Shown here piece by piece: positions 23,711-35,477 of a stretch of DNA of 64,000 nt; positions within the stretch are counted from its first letter, which is position 1; each line of letters opens with the position of its first letter. Both the position numbers and the translations under genes were made by a program. The notes beneath the pieces are model-generated. The model was not told the origin of the DNA. It made no database searches and saw only the letters and a list, made by a program, of their open reading frames with translations. The stretch covers positions 27,646,208-27,710,207 of the forward strand of contig OY970832.1 of assembly GCA_963853835.1 (NCBI GenBank), written 5' to 3'. This DNA comes from Calendula officinalis. Taxonomy: Eukaryota; Streptophyta; Magnoliopsida; Asterales; Asteraceae.

Positions 23711-24111
23711 TAGCCGTGCACAAAATACCCGAAACCAAAACCGGAAACCGAAACCGAACCGGTCAAACCCGGTTTTGACCATAACCGGTTCGGTTTTTGT
23801 CTAACCGATCGGTTCCTAACCGGTTTAGGTTCTTAGGGTTCGAACCGGTTAGTAACCGGTTACCCGAAACCGGTTTTGACCAAAACCGACCACAAATTTG
23901 GACAACACACCGGTTTTGGCCGGTTAACCGGTTTATAACCGAACCGAACCGGTTACAATACCCATTAAACAGTTAGAGTTTTCGAGAGTCGAAACCGGTT
24001 ACTAACCGAAACCGGTTATTGGAGAAACCGGTTATGACCGGCGTTGACCAAAACCGGTTTTGGTCAAACCCGAAACCGGTTTGGTCAAAAACCGGTTTGT
24101 GTGCATCCCTA
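23711..24111. mobile_element. hAT MITE made of AACCGGTT words
   Basis: The ends TAGCCGTGCACAAA and (inverted) TAGGGATGCACACAAA are bounded by a perfect 8-bp duplication AGCAGATC at 23703-23710 and 24112-24119, the hAT signature. The 401-bp interior is almost entirely degenerate AAACCGGTTTTGACC units in both orientations. Confidence 0.85.
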
Positions 24112-24119
24112 AGCAGATC

Positions 24120-24555
24120 GAAAGAATACAGCAGAAAAATAAAAAGAAAACAACACAGACAAAATTATCGAACTAATATTCGAACATTACACACCATCGA
24201 CTCAAAACCCCGACTGAAACCGCACCCGACCAGAGCAAAAGAAAGTTTCTGCCGACTCAAAATACTAGCAAGCGAACTATAAATCAGAAAACCAATCTTT
24301 CCAATTAATACTTAAATTTTAATATAGAGAGAAAACCGCCTTGTTTAGATATTAAAGGTTTGTTTGGGAAAACTTATTAAAAGTGCTTATAAGATTATTA
24401 GCTTAAATAAGCTACTAATAAGCTTATAAACACCTTAAATAAGATTTCCTAAAAATAGTTTAAATGGAACAAGTCACTCTTAAGAAAGGTCACTATCTCC
24501 TATTTGAGAATTGCATTAAAGGTAGACAGCAAAAACAGCGTTGATCATCATAGTT
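24120..24555. other. Unassigned intergenic DNA
   Basis: Contains a segment GTTTGTTTGGGAAAACTTATT...AATAAGCTTATAAACACC (24358-24435) that looks like a MITE terminus without a located partner. No gene. Confidence 0.35.
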
Positions 24556-24565
24556 GTTCGATATA

Positions 24566-25273
24566 GGGACTGATTCGTACAGAACATATTTTCTTAATAC
24601 AGAGCAATTTCAAATTAAATGACCATTATACCCTTCTCTCCTTTACCAACATTTTACCCTTTTCTCTTCTTCGTCTCCAACAGATCAACAAATTCATCCC
24701 ATCCTCTTTCCCTAAAATTCTCTTCAACAGATCCAAGTACTCTCCCTGAACATTTCCAGTGATCAACACACCGGCTAAACGGAATTACATCACAAGATTC
24801 CGAACTTCTCCGACGATCCTGCCGGTTCTTCATGCCCAAAGATCCATCTCCGGCGGCGGCACTTTCACCAGTCTAAATATAAGACGTACCACCGTGAAGA
24901 AGTAGAAGAATTCTTGCCGGAACCCTCACGTCGAATCTCAGGCGCCGGTTCAAAATTTATGATCCAATGACAGGCTGGGACTTGTGGATATGATTTTGAC
25001 CGCTCCGATGTTCAGCGCTAGCAACCAGTAGGCACTACAACGATATATACATAAATTTATGTTTGCATTTCTAAACGTTAGCATATAAAGTGTGGTCAAA
25101 TGTTTAATTGTAACAGTAGATCAATTTGTCACTCAATTTCTTCACCCGTAGGTTTGTAAAAGTTTGGGGAAGAAAGAGGTTCAATGAAAGGGTTTTAATT
25201 GAAGGGGTATAATTGTCACTTTATCTGAAATTGCTCTGTATCACTAAAAACTGCTCTGTACGAATCAGCCCCC
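24566..25273. mobile_element. Mutator-like non-autonomous element
   Basis: Ends GGGACTGATTCGTACAGA and inverted GGGGGCTGATTCGTACAGA, followed inside by AATTTCA-containing arms. A perfect 10-bp duplication GTTCGATATA is present at 24556-24565 and 25274-25283. The 708-bp interior contains non-repetitive CT-rich DNA (24650-24990) that may be a captured gene fragment, but I could not recognise it. Confidence 0.8.
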
Positions 25274-25507
25274 GTTCGATATATGACAACAATCAAGAAC
25301 CGGATTTTCAAATGTTAATGGACGTTGTGTTAAACAACTATAAGTGCAAAATGTTCCAAAAATAGATTACCAATATTATTTTTTTCAAAATGTAGTCAAA
25401 TACAGTAACAATTACCAACTTGATGTTAATTCCCAGTGGGGTCCAACCGAGTGTTGTACCATATGCTTCAATTACTTGTACGTTATGCAACTTCCGGACC
25501 TTCAAAC

Positions 25508-26515
25508 TTACTGCGGGCGGTTGGTATTGGCTCCCGTCGGACGTCGTTTCTTTTGAGGAGGTGGGTGCTCCGGCGTTGGTTCTACTTCTCGATCACCTTC
25601 TGCACCGGTGGACGGTGTTTGACGCCCTCCGTCCTCACCCCTTGCCTGAGCTCCGGTGTCGTTAACCGCCGGTTGCTCCCGACGACAACCTGCTGCAGTC
25701 AAGTAGGTAGAAAGAGTAGTAGCCAGCCTCTTGTCTCCCCGCCTAGATAATTCACGAATCCTTTCCTCCGCCCAGTGTTTAACCATCTTTCTCCTCAATT
25801 CATCCCTCATGAACTCTGCTTTATGCAAACAAATCGCCTGATTTCCATACGTGTAACGAACATCCTCCATCAATTGGCCGTTCAAATCAGCCTCCGGCCT
25901 GTTCAGCCGCCGACATTCCTCAGAATACAAAGCGTAGCACCTTTTCCCCAATTCCGTTCCATCCAAATGTTCAAAATCAGAGGCGGGTTTCAATTTCAGA
26001 CGCAGTTGCTTCAGAGCATCCTCTTTCTGGATGATGATGATAGTAGATGCCCTAATTTCCTTCTCTTCCCTGGCCAATTCCCCCAATTGCTGCTCAAGAG
26101 CACCCAACAAACCCACATCCTCAATCGACAAACCACCAACAGCTTTCTTCTCCAGTGACCTAATACGGCGGAGATCGTTGATATACGCTGAACCCTCGGC
26201 GGAGCGACACCACACACAAAACTTATAAAGCTGCACAACAGTGCATGCGTTGTTAGACTCCCAAAACCCGTCGGAAATACCTCTGTGCAAAATCTTCCCG
26301 AGCAAGATATCATCAGAAATCGTGGTGAGGATCTTGATAGCATCAATGAACTTAGAAACGGTAATGAAAGAGCGGGTGATTGCCTGTTTTGTCCAAGTAG
26401 TTGTGGGGAAGGCCTCGGGAGTGAGCTTTGCCAGATGCTCAGCAAGGAGAGATTCATAGTCAACGGTTTTCCGGCCTGGAAGGACAGCAGAAGAAGAAGA
26501 AGAAGAACCTGACAT
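25508..26515 (-). CDS. Intronless protein of unknown family, 335 aa
   Basis: A long intact frame runs from ATG at 26515 to the stop at 25508. The N-terminus is Ser-rich (MSGSSSSSSAVLPG). The middle is helical and charged (DYESLLAEHLAKLTPEAF; SLEKKAVGG; ALEQQLGELAREEKEIR, a likely coiled coil at about 125-165). A block with conserved-looking Cys and aromatic residues (FWESNNACTVVQLYKFCVWCR, about 88-108) and another (GKRCYALYSEECRRLNRPE) follow. The last 80 residues are disordered, rich in Glu, Pro and Thr, ending with a basic KKRR. No transmembrane segment or signal peptide is seen. I do not recognise the family. Frame length and protein-like composition favour a real gene; a transposon-derived or lineage-specific protein is possible. 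Confidence 0.65.
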   Translation of the reverse strand: MSGSSSSSSAVLPGRKTVDYESLLAEHLAKLTPEAFPTTTWTKQAITRSFITVSKFIDAIKILTTISDDILLGKILHRGISDGFWESNNACTVVQLYKFCVWCRSAEGSAYINDLRRIRSLEKKAVGGLSIEDVGLLGALEQQLGELAREEKEIRASTIIIIQKEDALKQLRLKLKPASDFEHLDGTELGKRCYALYSEECRRLNRPEADLNGQLMEDVRYTYGNQAICLHKAEFMRDELRRKMVKHWAEERIRELSRRGDKRLATTLSTYLTAAGCRREQPAVNDTGAQARGEDGGRQTPSTGAEGDREVEPTPEHPPPQKKRRPTGANTNRPQ

Positions 26516-26648
26516 TTTCACAAGCAGCAAATTTGTGTGTCGATATGTAGAATAATTTTTTATGGTAGATTTTCATTCAGGCTGATTTGTAAAGACTAGA
26601 TAGATGTAAAGATTTACCTCGGTCCATGTAGAATTTATTTATTTACTA

Positions 26649-27382
26649 TTCCCTCCGTCTCAAATTAATTGCCCAGGGCTCGTAGTTTTATGAAAATATA
26701 ATTATGGTACTGTTGAGTTTAGAACAACTCTATATAATCGATCTTTAAACTCAAGAATAGTTCTTGATCTTGGAATAAACATATACAAATCATAAACAAT
26801 GCGGAATTATACGAACAGATTTGTATTGCTAAACAAGGTTTTCATCATCATTAATTAATACATAATGATTACTAAAAGTCCCAATTCTACATAAAATATG
26901 TAGAACGATTTTACTCTTTTAACAGGATCATAATTATGACCTTGGGGCTTAGAGCACACACACAAACACGTTTTTATGAATAAACGTGGGTTTCAAGAAC
27001 GGCTAATTCTATGCCTCTAGGTTTCTTTATATACTAGAAACCTAGGGTTTACAATGATAAACACAAAATAGTTAACTAAATATTTTTTATTCTACAAAGA
27101 TATAATTGACTTAATAAACAAAATCTTTTTAAACTTTTATCAATATCTTCTAAATCTTCTTTCAAATTTCAAATTCCATATCATTGATTTAGGTCCTTGT
27201 AAAGTTTTGACTCATCAAATCTAAGGAATATCATAGGAAATATTCCTAACAGGTACTGTCCACCAATAAAATCTCATATTTACCCACTTATAATTCATAT
27301 GATTGGTTGTAATTTTAAATTGACATTTATTTTGGGATAAACTAAAATAGTAAGGTGGACAATAAAAATGGAACGGAGGGAG
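26649..27382. mobile_element. Stowaway-like MITE carrying a solo LTR
   Basis: The ends TTCCCTCCGTCTC and inverted CTCCCTCCGTTCC are typical Stowaway/Tc1-Mariner termini, with TA on both outer sides. The original MITE is about 190 bp: its arms share AAATTAATTGCCC/GGACAATAAA-like parts. It has been enlarged by the LTR at 26711-27251. Confidence 0.75.
26711..27251. mobile_element. Solo LTR, 541 bp
   Basis: It starts TGTTGAGTTTAGAAC and ends GGAAATATTCCTAACA (TG...CA) and is flanked by the 5-bp duplication GGTAC at 26706-26710 and 27252-27256. No internal retrotransposon region is present, so it arose by recombination between two LTRs. The form is usual for Ty1/copia LTRs. Confidence 0.85.
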
Positions 27383-27384
27383 TA

Positions 27385-27911
27385 CAATTTTCTAAATATT
27401 TACCTTGGCCCATACAATTCTCTGAAGAGTTATTTTGGTCCATGTGGTATTTATGTACTACAATTTTCTAAGCAACTTGCTAGTGGCTTTTAGAGCAATA
27501 GAGCATCAGGTGTTGTCGTTCACATTACTGTCATTTTAGTACTCTGTATATATTTTTTTTAACATTGACACCCTCAATTATTCAATCATAATTTAACCTA
27601 AAATATATTTTTTTAAACTTTCTAAAATATTTTTCACTCAAAAAATACTATTTCTCTTTCATTTTTTCCTCGACACTCGCTATTCCACCCGTGCACAGTA
27701 GGGGTGTATAAATAATAGTGATTTTCGGTCTTCGACCTTCGACTTTCCCGGTTCCGGATTGTTCGGGTTTAAAACTAGAATGTCTATAGTCTCATTAAAA
27801 TAATCCAGCTATTCATTTCCAAGTCATAAGAAGCAATCCTTAAGCATCTTCTGAATAACTTGTTTTCACTGAAGGTTGCATATCAATCTAATGATCTTCT
27901 GATCCTGAATG
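27385..27911. other. Unassigned AT-rich DNA
   Basis: At 27700-27770 a fragment (TAGGGGTGTATAAATA followed by TTCGGTC, TTCGACC words) looks like one end of an hAT-like MITE of the type at 13276. No gene. Confidence 0.35.
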
Positions 27912-30300
27912 AAAAATAATGAGTTAATTACATAAATGGTTTTTTAAGTTTGTACATATTGCAACTTTGGTCCCATTCTTTTATAAATGACAAAGATAAT
28001 CCTTATTTTAAAATTTATTGCACTGACAGTCCTTTGACCAAACGATGTTAACTTATTCTATTAAGTCCCCTCATGTGACATGCACATGAGGGCATTTTAG
28101 TCTTTTCCATTTCATTTTTAAATAAATAACGCACTTGCACACACCCAGTTCATCTTCTTCCCATCATCATAAGAAACCATCTGCGTCAACCACCACCGTA
28201 GGCCACCAAACCAACCACTTGCCACCAACAAAACACCACCTGCGTTCCATTTTTTAACAATTCAAAGTATACTAGCAGGGTACCCGCGCAATGCGGCTGC
28301 GGGTACCCTGTCACTATATTTTGCGGATAAAAGTGTTGTTCAATTACATATTTTTCTAACATGATAAATGAATGTCTTGGAGATATAACTACCCTTCTTC
28401 CAAATCAACGATCATGCATTAGTTATAATGTTTTTCAAGATCTCTGACCCAAATTGGATGCCCTTTAGATTGATCAAAATGAAAATCACTCAGCGATGAA
28501 AATCCACAACAGGACAAGAGAAGAGATGGTGGTCTCGACACTCCATGAATTTGCTACATGTAAATGTAAAAAATTTAATTTTGAAATGTATAAATTAGAT
28601 GAATTGGGTGTTAATTTCAGATTAGTATAAACTTGAATTTAATAATTATAAGGGCACGTTTGGTAGGGATAAATTCTGCAAAATAAAATGCTGAAAAGTG
28701 AAATAGGCTGAGAAATAAAATGGATTCCACTGTTTGGTAACATCAGAGAACCAGAGAAATCTATTCTCTTGTTTAGTAGCAAAACCCAGATAAAGAAATA
28801 GTTTTTAATTATGCTAATGCCATCATGTATTTTTTCTTTTTTTCTTTTCGTATAATCTAAAAGCTAACAAAGGTAAAAAAAAACTTCAAATAAGTGAAAA
28901 ACAAACTATCTTCATTCATAATACACATATTCAACTTCAGACTATCTTCATTTATAATACACATATTCAACTTCAAACTATATTCATTCATAATACACAT
29001 ATTCAACTTCAAACAATCCAAAATAGATCATCATGATGTACAAGTCATTTGCCCCGTTTAGAATAAATTATATTCCAAATTTTGAAAAACTACAAAAATT
29101 AAAAATATAATGCCATTATAGTAATTCGTACAATATAGTGATAACCAATAAATACGCAGTGTAGAAAGTAGTACAAACAAAATATGAAACATTGTTATAA
29201 AATTGAATTTTCTACTACTTATAAAGCATACATGTTACTGCTATGAGACAACTCACAAGGATAAAAAATAGGATTTTAGTTGATTTCTCAAATTAACCTG
29301 CTTGGAGTTGCGATCTTCAACCCCAAACACACCTACATGCACCATACTCATGTGAAACATGGTGAACTTGATGGTAATTGGAAACTGCACATTTTGACCC
29401 GAACCCACTGTATTCCGTTACAAAATAACAGAAAAAGAGCAGATAATTGAAAAAAGAACTACACCAATAAACACATTTCGATCAAAATACATTGATTTCT
29501 AACCCCATTGACCAGCTCAGACAAGTAAACGGGTCAAATGACATTAAATTTGACTAATCTCGGTCAGTTAATTTGCTTCAATCAGTTAAATAGGATAATG
29601 TTCATCCCTACCAACACACATGAATCCCAAAATAGGGTCTTAGTAATCTTGAAAGAAGCCTCCAAAATCATTTTTCAAACATATTGTAATCTTATTAAAA
29701 TAATATAAGTAATGTAACCATATATGAAACACTGATTATTTATTGAGATTAAATAAATATAGGACATTTAACCCGTTCGACACTTCAACTATTCGTTATA
29801 ATACAAACTTTCTAGTATAAAGAAAAAATAAATAAATAAAGTCATCAATTTAATGAAAAATGAGTAGCTTTAATGCAATTAGCTCCTCTAATTGCATTAG
29901 GAACTTTCACCTAATAAGCAAATTCAACTTAAGGAATCGATATAAACTCTAAAACTTAAGGAGAAGGAGCCTTGCTTTAAATCAGATGATAGCATATCAC
30001 CATTAAAACCATACAAAACATACATATATACAGGTGAGGCCGCTAAAGGTAACCCTAACATCTATGCACAAACTTGAACAGCATACCAATTTCATCTCTG
30101 ACATTGAACCACGTTGAACTGGGCTCGGATAATAATAATGTTTATTATTATCTAAATATGAAGTTATTAACCAATAAAGACAGATTAAAGACACTTCTTT
30201 ACTACTTATAATGCATTTAGAACCTTCCCTAAATAGCATTTTAAAAATTCAGCCAATTTATTTCTATTTCTGGACTTGTCTGCATTTCAAAAAATATATG

Positions 30301-30360
30301 GCTGACGGGATTCGAACACGCATCCTAATTGTTATTAGAGTGAATGATAGCCACGTGATC
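30301..30360 (-). repeat. tRNA-like module in Helitron A
   Basis: On the minus strand GTTCGAATCCC is a perfect pol III B box, with a degenerate A-box region upstream. It occupies the same place, about 100 bp inside the 5' end, as in the other two Helitron copies. Not foldable as a functional tRNA. Confidence 0.55.
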
Positions 30361-31748
30361 TACAAGAACTTATAGTATTTTCATGGAGAACAATATACAT
30401 AATGCGACTTCAGGGATTAGAAAATTAGGACTACATAAATCTCAAATTGGGAAGCGGAGTAAGTCTTTTCCTGAACCAACCGCCTAATTAACCATTAGAT
30501 ATTTATTGGGCATTTAAACAATTACTTGGAAAGTGGATCGAGCATTTTGAAATCATAATCCCCCCTCCCTCTCTAATACTATTATCACAAACCTAAAAAA
30601 CCAAATCATCCCTTCCACACCCACAATGGTAGCCGATCTTCTCCTATCCTGAGTTCACATAGCCGTCGGCCATACCTCTGTTGCCGCTGCTCCGTCAACT
30701 CCCCCTGTCGTGCTTATGCTTTACTATCGTCTGCATTATTCTATCAAAGTTCTCCGATCAGGTATCACATATTTTGTTTGTACAAAATTAGCAACTGCAA
30801 TATTGGATCTCTTTATGCAAATCCGACGTCTTATGTTATTCCGTGTGAATAATTTTATAAAATGAAATTGGATTTTTGTGTAAGTTTCAGGAATATGCAA
30901 AATGAAAAAAAAAGGCTGGCATTTCTCGATGATTGATAGTGGTTTCTTTGCTAGGGTTTCTCCAGAGGGAAGAACATCCTTAAATTTCTCTCCTCTGAGG
31001 TAGTGTTACTATTAATTTCACATCTTTAAATTTTTAAATATTATGTGATCTAAAAAATTAGTTGGATTAATCTGTTTAGTGAGCAAAGCAACCAGTACAA
31101 TAAATTATCATGCTCATGAAAATGGTAGCATTAAATCCTTTGCTAGGTTAGTTATTTTCTATTATCTACAGTTTTTTTATTGATTTATTTATAATTCTTA
31201 ATACATCAACTACTAATGAAGTCGATCCCCTCATGCTTTGAGTTGACTTTTGGGCTACGGCCCACCCATTTGACTTCGTCAGTTTAGCCCGTGTGGCTGC
31301 TAAAGATTCATTGCTACGAAATTTAAAGAATTTATTCTCAGTTATGAGTACCCAAAAGAGGGAAGTCGTGATCTTGAATATCGTATACAAATGAATGAAA
31401 TGATCCCAGTTAATAAATCGTCATTTTTTTGTTTGTGTTTAGTGTATAAAACTATAAATATAAATGCAGTTAATGATTATTGTTTTCATCTGGATCCAAC
31501 AAATGCCGTTTAGACATTTATTACATACATAAGAGTTTCATTAAAATATTACACGTGATTAATCAGAATTAAAGGTGGGTTTTAAAAGCATTTGATTTAT
31601 TACATAATGATGTGTGATCATTTTTAGGTTTTCCAGTGTAATGCCAACCGTTTATCCAGACAACCGTTAAATGTGTTACAATTGTTGATATATAATTAGC
31701 GATGAAAGATACATATATAATGACGAATTAGAAACTAATATTGTGCAG

Positions 31749-32074
31749 TTGGAGCTGATGCTGATGATAAGAGAATTGAATTGCTCTTATCTGAAGTCAA
31801 GGGTAAATATATTTCCAAATTGATTGCAGCTGGTAGGAAAAAACTAGCTTCAATTCCTTTAGGTGGTGGTGTTGCAGTTGCTTCTGCTACTGGTGGTGGT
31901 GTATCTGCTGCAACTGCTTCCACTAAGTCAATTAAAGAGGAGAAAGTTGAATAGAATGAGGAATCTGATGATGTATATATTTACTTATTAGTTATGATTA
32001 TTGAATTGTGTTTATCTGGCATGTTTGTTTATAATTTTGTTTTGCAGGATATGTGATTCAGTTTATTGGACTAG
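31749..32074 (+). pseudogene. 60S acidic ribosomal protein P2 fragment with intron, captured
   Basis: An acceptor (TTGTGCAG) precedes an exon encoding GADADDKRIELLLSEVKGK, then KLIAAGRKKLAS and an Ala/Gly-rich hinge, the typical P2 stalk protein. The acidic tail begins EEKVE but meets TAG where the family has Glu. A GT at 31973 and AG at 32047 bracket a 75-bp intron, after which the final exon encodes a decayed form of the conserved DMGFSLFD tail. The first exons of a P2 gene were not found. Since introns are kept, the copy came from genomic DNA, not by retroposition. It lies within Helitron A. Confidence 0.85.
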
Positions 32075-33091
32075 AAGAAATGATCTTGTATCTCTTCTTT
32101 TGAAGCATTCTAAAATTTTATGTTTTGTTATTGGTATTTGGTATTTTAGTTTTTGTTGTTGATTGATGAATTTTGTAAAAGTGTTTGTTGTAAGGTTTAG
32201 TTAAAGGTCTGGGACTTTTATTTATTTATTAATCAAAGTCGCTTGATTTGATTTACTGGTTTTATGTTCTAATTTTGTTTTTTCTACAAATTATATCTGT
32301 ATGATATGCTAGAAGCTTTGTTTGTATTATCTGTGTCAGTGACTGTAGATGGAGATGTCATTAATAAAGAAAGCACATCCTCCTATGCAATTAGTCTAAT
32401 AAGCTCAAATGTGTTCTTGTGTAAAATTTGAAGTTTAAATATTTTACCCGATATCCCCAATTTGATTTACCTTTTGGTTTTCTCATGATTGAAATTTGAA
32501 CCTTCAAATAATTAGCATGTCAACGACCATAAAATGGAATATATACTATCAAAAGTTGGCATAATGGCAAACAACCGAAACCAATTCTTTGTGTCAAATT
32601 GCTAATCCTTTATTTTCTTTTTGTGTTGTCTTGCACTTATTTACTTGAAAAAATGACTGCCATTTTAGAGGTTTGCAAAGGTTTAAAACGAAACTTTGAA
32701 TTGTATTATTCTAAATGACCAAAACTTAATTTTGAGTCAAACAAATATTAGAAAATGAGTTGATACATGACTCAAACTTGAACCTAACAAATGGCTCTAA
32801 CCAACTAACCTATTATGATAGATATTAACTATCTAAATACAATTACTTATGCATCATATTATCTTTATTAATTCTTAACCCATATTATACTATTGACCAC
32901 CATCACAATTACTACTAACCACCGTCACTCACCACCATCATCCACCAACACCACCACAATCACTACCGCCGCTATTAACCATCACTAATGCCGCGACCCA
33001 CCATCACTACGTGCCATCATCCACCGCCATCACTATCGCCACAGGGTACCCACCGCCGCATTGCGCGGGTACCCTGCTAGTAAGTTCTTAA

Positions 33092-34753
33092 TCTCTACTA
33101 CTTATAATGCATTTAGGACCTTTCCCTAAATAGCCGGCTGAAAATTCAGCCAATTTCTTGCTATTTTGGGAAATCCATGTCTATTTAAAAAAGGGTTTGC
33201 TGCGGGAATCGAACTAGAGACCATCATGACATCAACGAAGAGCTCTACCAACCGAGTTACTTTATTGGATGTTTACTTATTTCCTTTCTAACTATATATT
33301 ATTTACAGGAGTACAACCTAAATGAATCCCCCGTACTTCACTGAGTCGATTAACATCCCTCAAACCCTCTCGAGGATGATGCTATTATCATCAGACGCAC
33401 GCCTCCTCTATTCCTCCGCGTTCCTTCGCACCTCCTCGGTTTCCTTCACGACTCCTCGATTCCTTCAGCCTCCTCGAATATATATGTAAGTAGTACCCGC
33501 AGATGTTTGAGATGGATGTAAGTGAAGAGGATGGCGAGTAGCCGAGAGCAGCGGTGGTCCCTCATGGGTATGGCCAATCTTGTTATATAAGACGTTTAAT
33601 TATAACTGGTTTAATCAATAAATTAGTTTTTAATTTATATGTAGTTATGCTATTGTTGAAGAATTAGTAGGATTTGGGGCAGTTGTACTTGTTCCGGAAA
33701 TCAAAAGGAGATTAATGAGGCATATGAATGGAAAGTCAGAGGGTATCAAGTAACTGCTCTCCTATGCGATTTTTCTTCTAAACATGAGAGGGAGGACCTT
33801 ATCAACACTGATTCTTCAGTTTTCATCCACAAAGTCAACTTCCTTGTACGCATTCATTACTACTTTTCCAATAAATGTGAAAAATTATATTCACACCCTA
33901 CATCATTTAAATCAAAGTAGAAGAATGATTATGGTATATAGAGTAGTTTTTGTGGGTAGAAATCATATATGGTATGAAAATGCATTATTGCCCTAATTTA
34001 ACATATTAAGTGTGAAAAAATTCGAAACATCTGAAGTTTATGAAAATAACAATTACAGATTTGGAAAAAGCCAACTTTTTATTTTATCTATATTTTTATA
34101 AGTTTGATTTTTTTTTTAAATTATTAAATTATGCACTTATAAGAGTGACATATCTTATTTATTCAGGTCTTGCATAAATCGCAAACAGATATATCTTTTT
34201 AGTTATGTTAGATAGACTTGAAATTGTTCTTATATCGAGTCTTGTTGACTAGAGTTCACTTGTTATATAGATCAAACAAACACTCAACTGTGATATTTTT
34301 ACTCCGAGTTACATAAAATGAAATAAGTATCGAGTTTGATGTCTAATTTACGCTCTATGATGTTGCATATTTAATAATTGTATGAATGATTATGAACACT
34401 CGAATGTTAACTTTTAATATGCTCAAAAAGTATAAAGAAATATGTACGGCTCACTATGTACTATATTATTTTAAGGAAAAAAACTACTTAGTAGATGTAC
34501 GGCTCACTATGTACTATATTATTTTAATTAATCTTAACTCGTATTATACTATTAATCACCACCACCATCATTAATCACCAGGGCCACCCATCTTAATTAC
34601 CCAACACAATAATCACTACGCACCACCACCCATCATCATCACTACTTTCTCCACCGATTATCACTACGCACAGCCACCCATCACCATCACTATCAACACC
34701 ACAAAAAATAGTTTCAGGGTACCCGCCGCCGCATTGCGCGGGTACCCTGCTAG
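33092..34753 (+). mobile_element. Non-autonomous Helitron B
   Basis: It begins TCTCTACTACTTATAATGC after an A and ends with the hairpin CAGGGTACCCGC...GCGGGTACCCTG and CTAG at 34750-34753 before T, fitting insertion between A and T. It starts only 11 bp after the end of Helitron A. It contains a CT-rich stretch (33340-33480) that may be a captured fragment I could not name, a ~31-bp direct repeat (GTACGGCTCACTATGTAC at 34443 and 34497), and a CACCAT-rich 3' part. Confidence 0.7.
33203..33260 (-). repeat. tRNA-like module in Helitron B
   Basis: On the minus strand it shows the A-box-like AACTCGGTTGGTAGAGC and a B-box AGTTCGATTCCC. It is the clearest of the three copies, but the arms do not form a full cloverleaf by eye. 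Confidence 0.6.
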
Positions 34754-35416
34754 TAAAGCTTAATGTGGGCATATTTAGGGGGACACCGTCAGCAAAACAA
34801 TTAGAGGTTCTAGTAAAGTAAACGCTAACAGAAAAAACGAAGGCATCGGTAAAGTACCCTTCGAAAGGAAGCTTGGGATCGGAGGAGAGGGTACACGTTG
34901 AACGAAACTTCCCCTGCAGAACCATTCGCCATTGTAGATAAATTCTTCTAAAAAAAATTATTAATTCAAATATATAATTGTTTAACCTAACCTGGAAAAA
35001 CAGGGGGTTATTAGCCACGCACCCACATCCATAAATCATATTCCTTAATCGTATCTGCAACAACAAGAACAATAAACATATTAGAACACAAAGAAACTGA
35101 ATGAAATTGATAAATTTGGCAGATTGTGGCGTGAATTTCGTAACAATTAGGGAATTTTGGGAGGATGGATTGGGAAATTTATCGACATGGATTTAGAGAG
35201 GGAAATCAAAGAAAAAAATTGGATAACGGTTATGATGGTGGCAGAGTATGCTTGAAGGAACCGAGGAGGGGTGGGAATCGAACAAGCATTGGGAAAGTGT
35301 AAAAAGTTGAAGGAACCGAGGGGTGGGAATTGAAACGACGGGTCGTTTATAGGGTAAATAAGGTCCGAGGAGAATAGAATACCAATTTTATTTAGCAAGT
35401 CCAAAACGTACTATCA

Positions 35417-35477
35417 TGTAGTTCAGTTGGTTAGTGATGTTATTCTGTATGCTGGTGGTCTCATGTTCGATTCCCAC
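35417..35477 (+). repeat. tRNA-like module in the minus-strand Helitron
   Basis: GTAGTTCAGTTGGTTAGTG (A-box-like) and TGTTCGATTCCC (B-box-like), antisense to the Helitron 5' to 3' direction as in the other two copies. Confidence 0.6.

Larger units (their letters stand above)
30196..33080 (+). mobile_element. Non-autonomous Helitron A, carries a P2 gene fragment
   Basis: The 3' end is a CACCAT-rich stretch, then the hairpin CAGGGTACCC...GCGGGTACCCTG and CTAG at 33077-33080 followed by T. The 5' end is placed at 30196, where TCTTTACTACTTATAATGC leads into the AATAGC...ATTCAGCCAATTT module. An alternative 5' end at 29211 (TCTACTACTTATAAAGC) cannot be excluded. The captured ribosomal P2 gene fragment is at 31749-32074. 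Confidence 0.6.

Noticed and set aside
26011..26463. Alternative minus-strand frame of 150 residues
   Set aside because: Shadow frame of the 335-residue gene; composition is Ser/Leu-rich and no independent support.
33203..33260. Possible tRNA gene in the Helitron region
   Set aside because: Boxes are good but arms do not pair as a cloverleaf, and it recurs as a decayed module in sister elements.
34593..35072. 159-residue minus-strand frame
   Set aside because: Crosses the Helitron border and consists partly of translated CACCAT repeats; the non-repetitive part may be a captured fragment but I could not name it.
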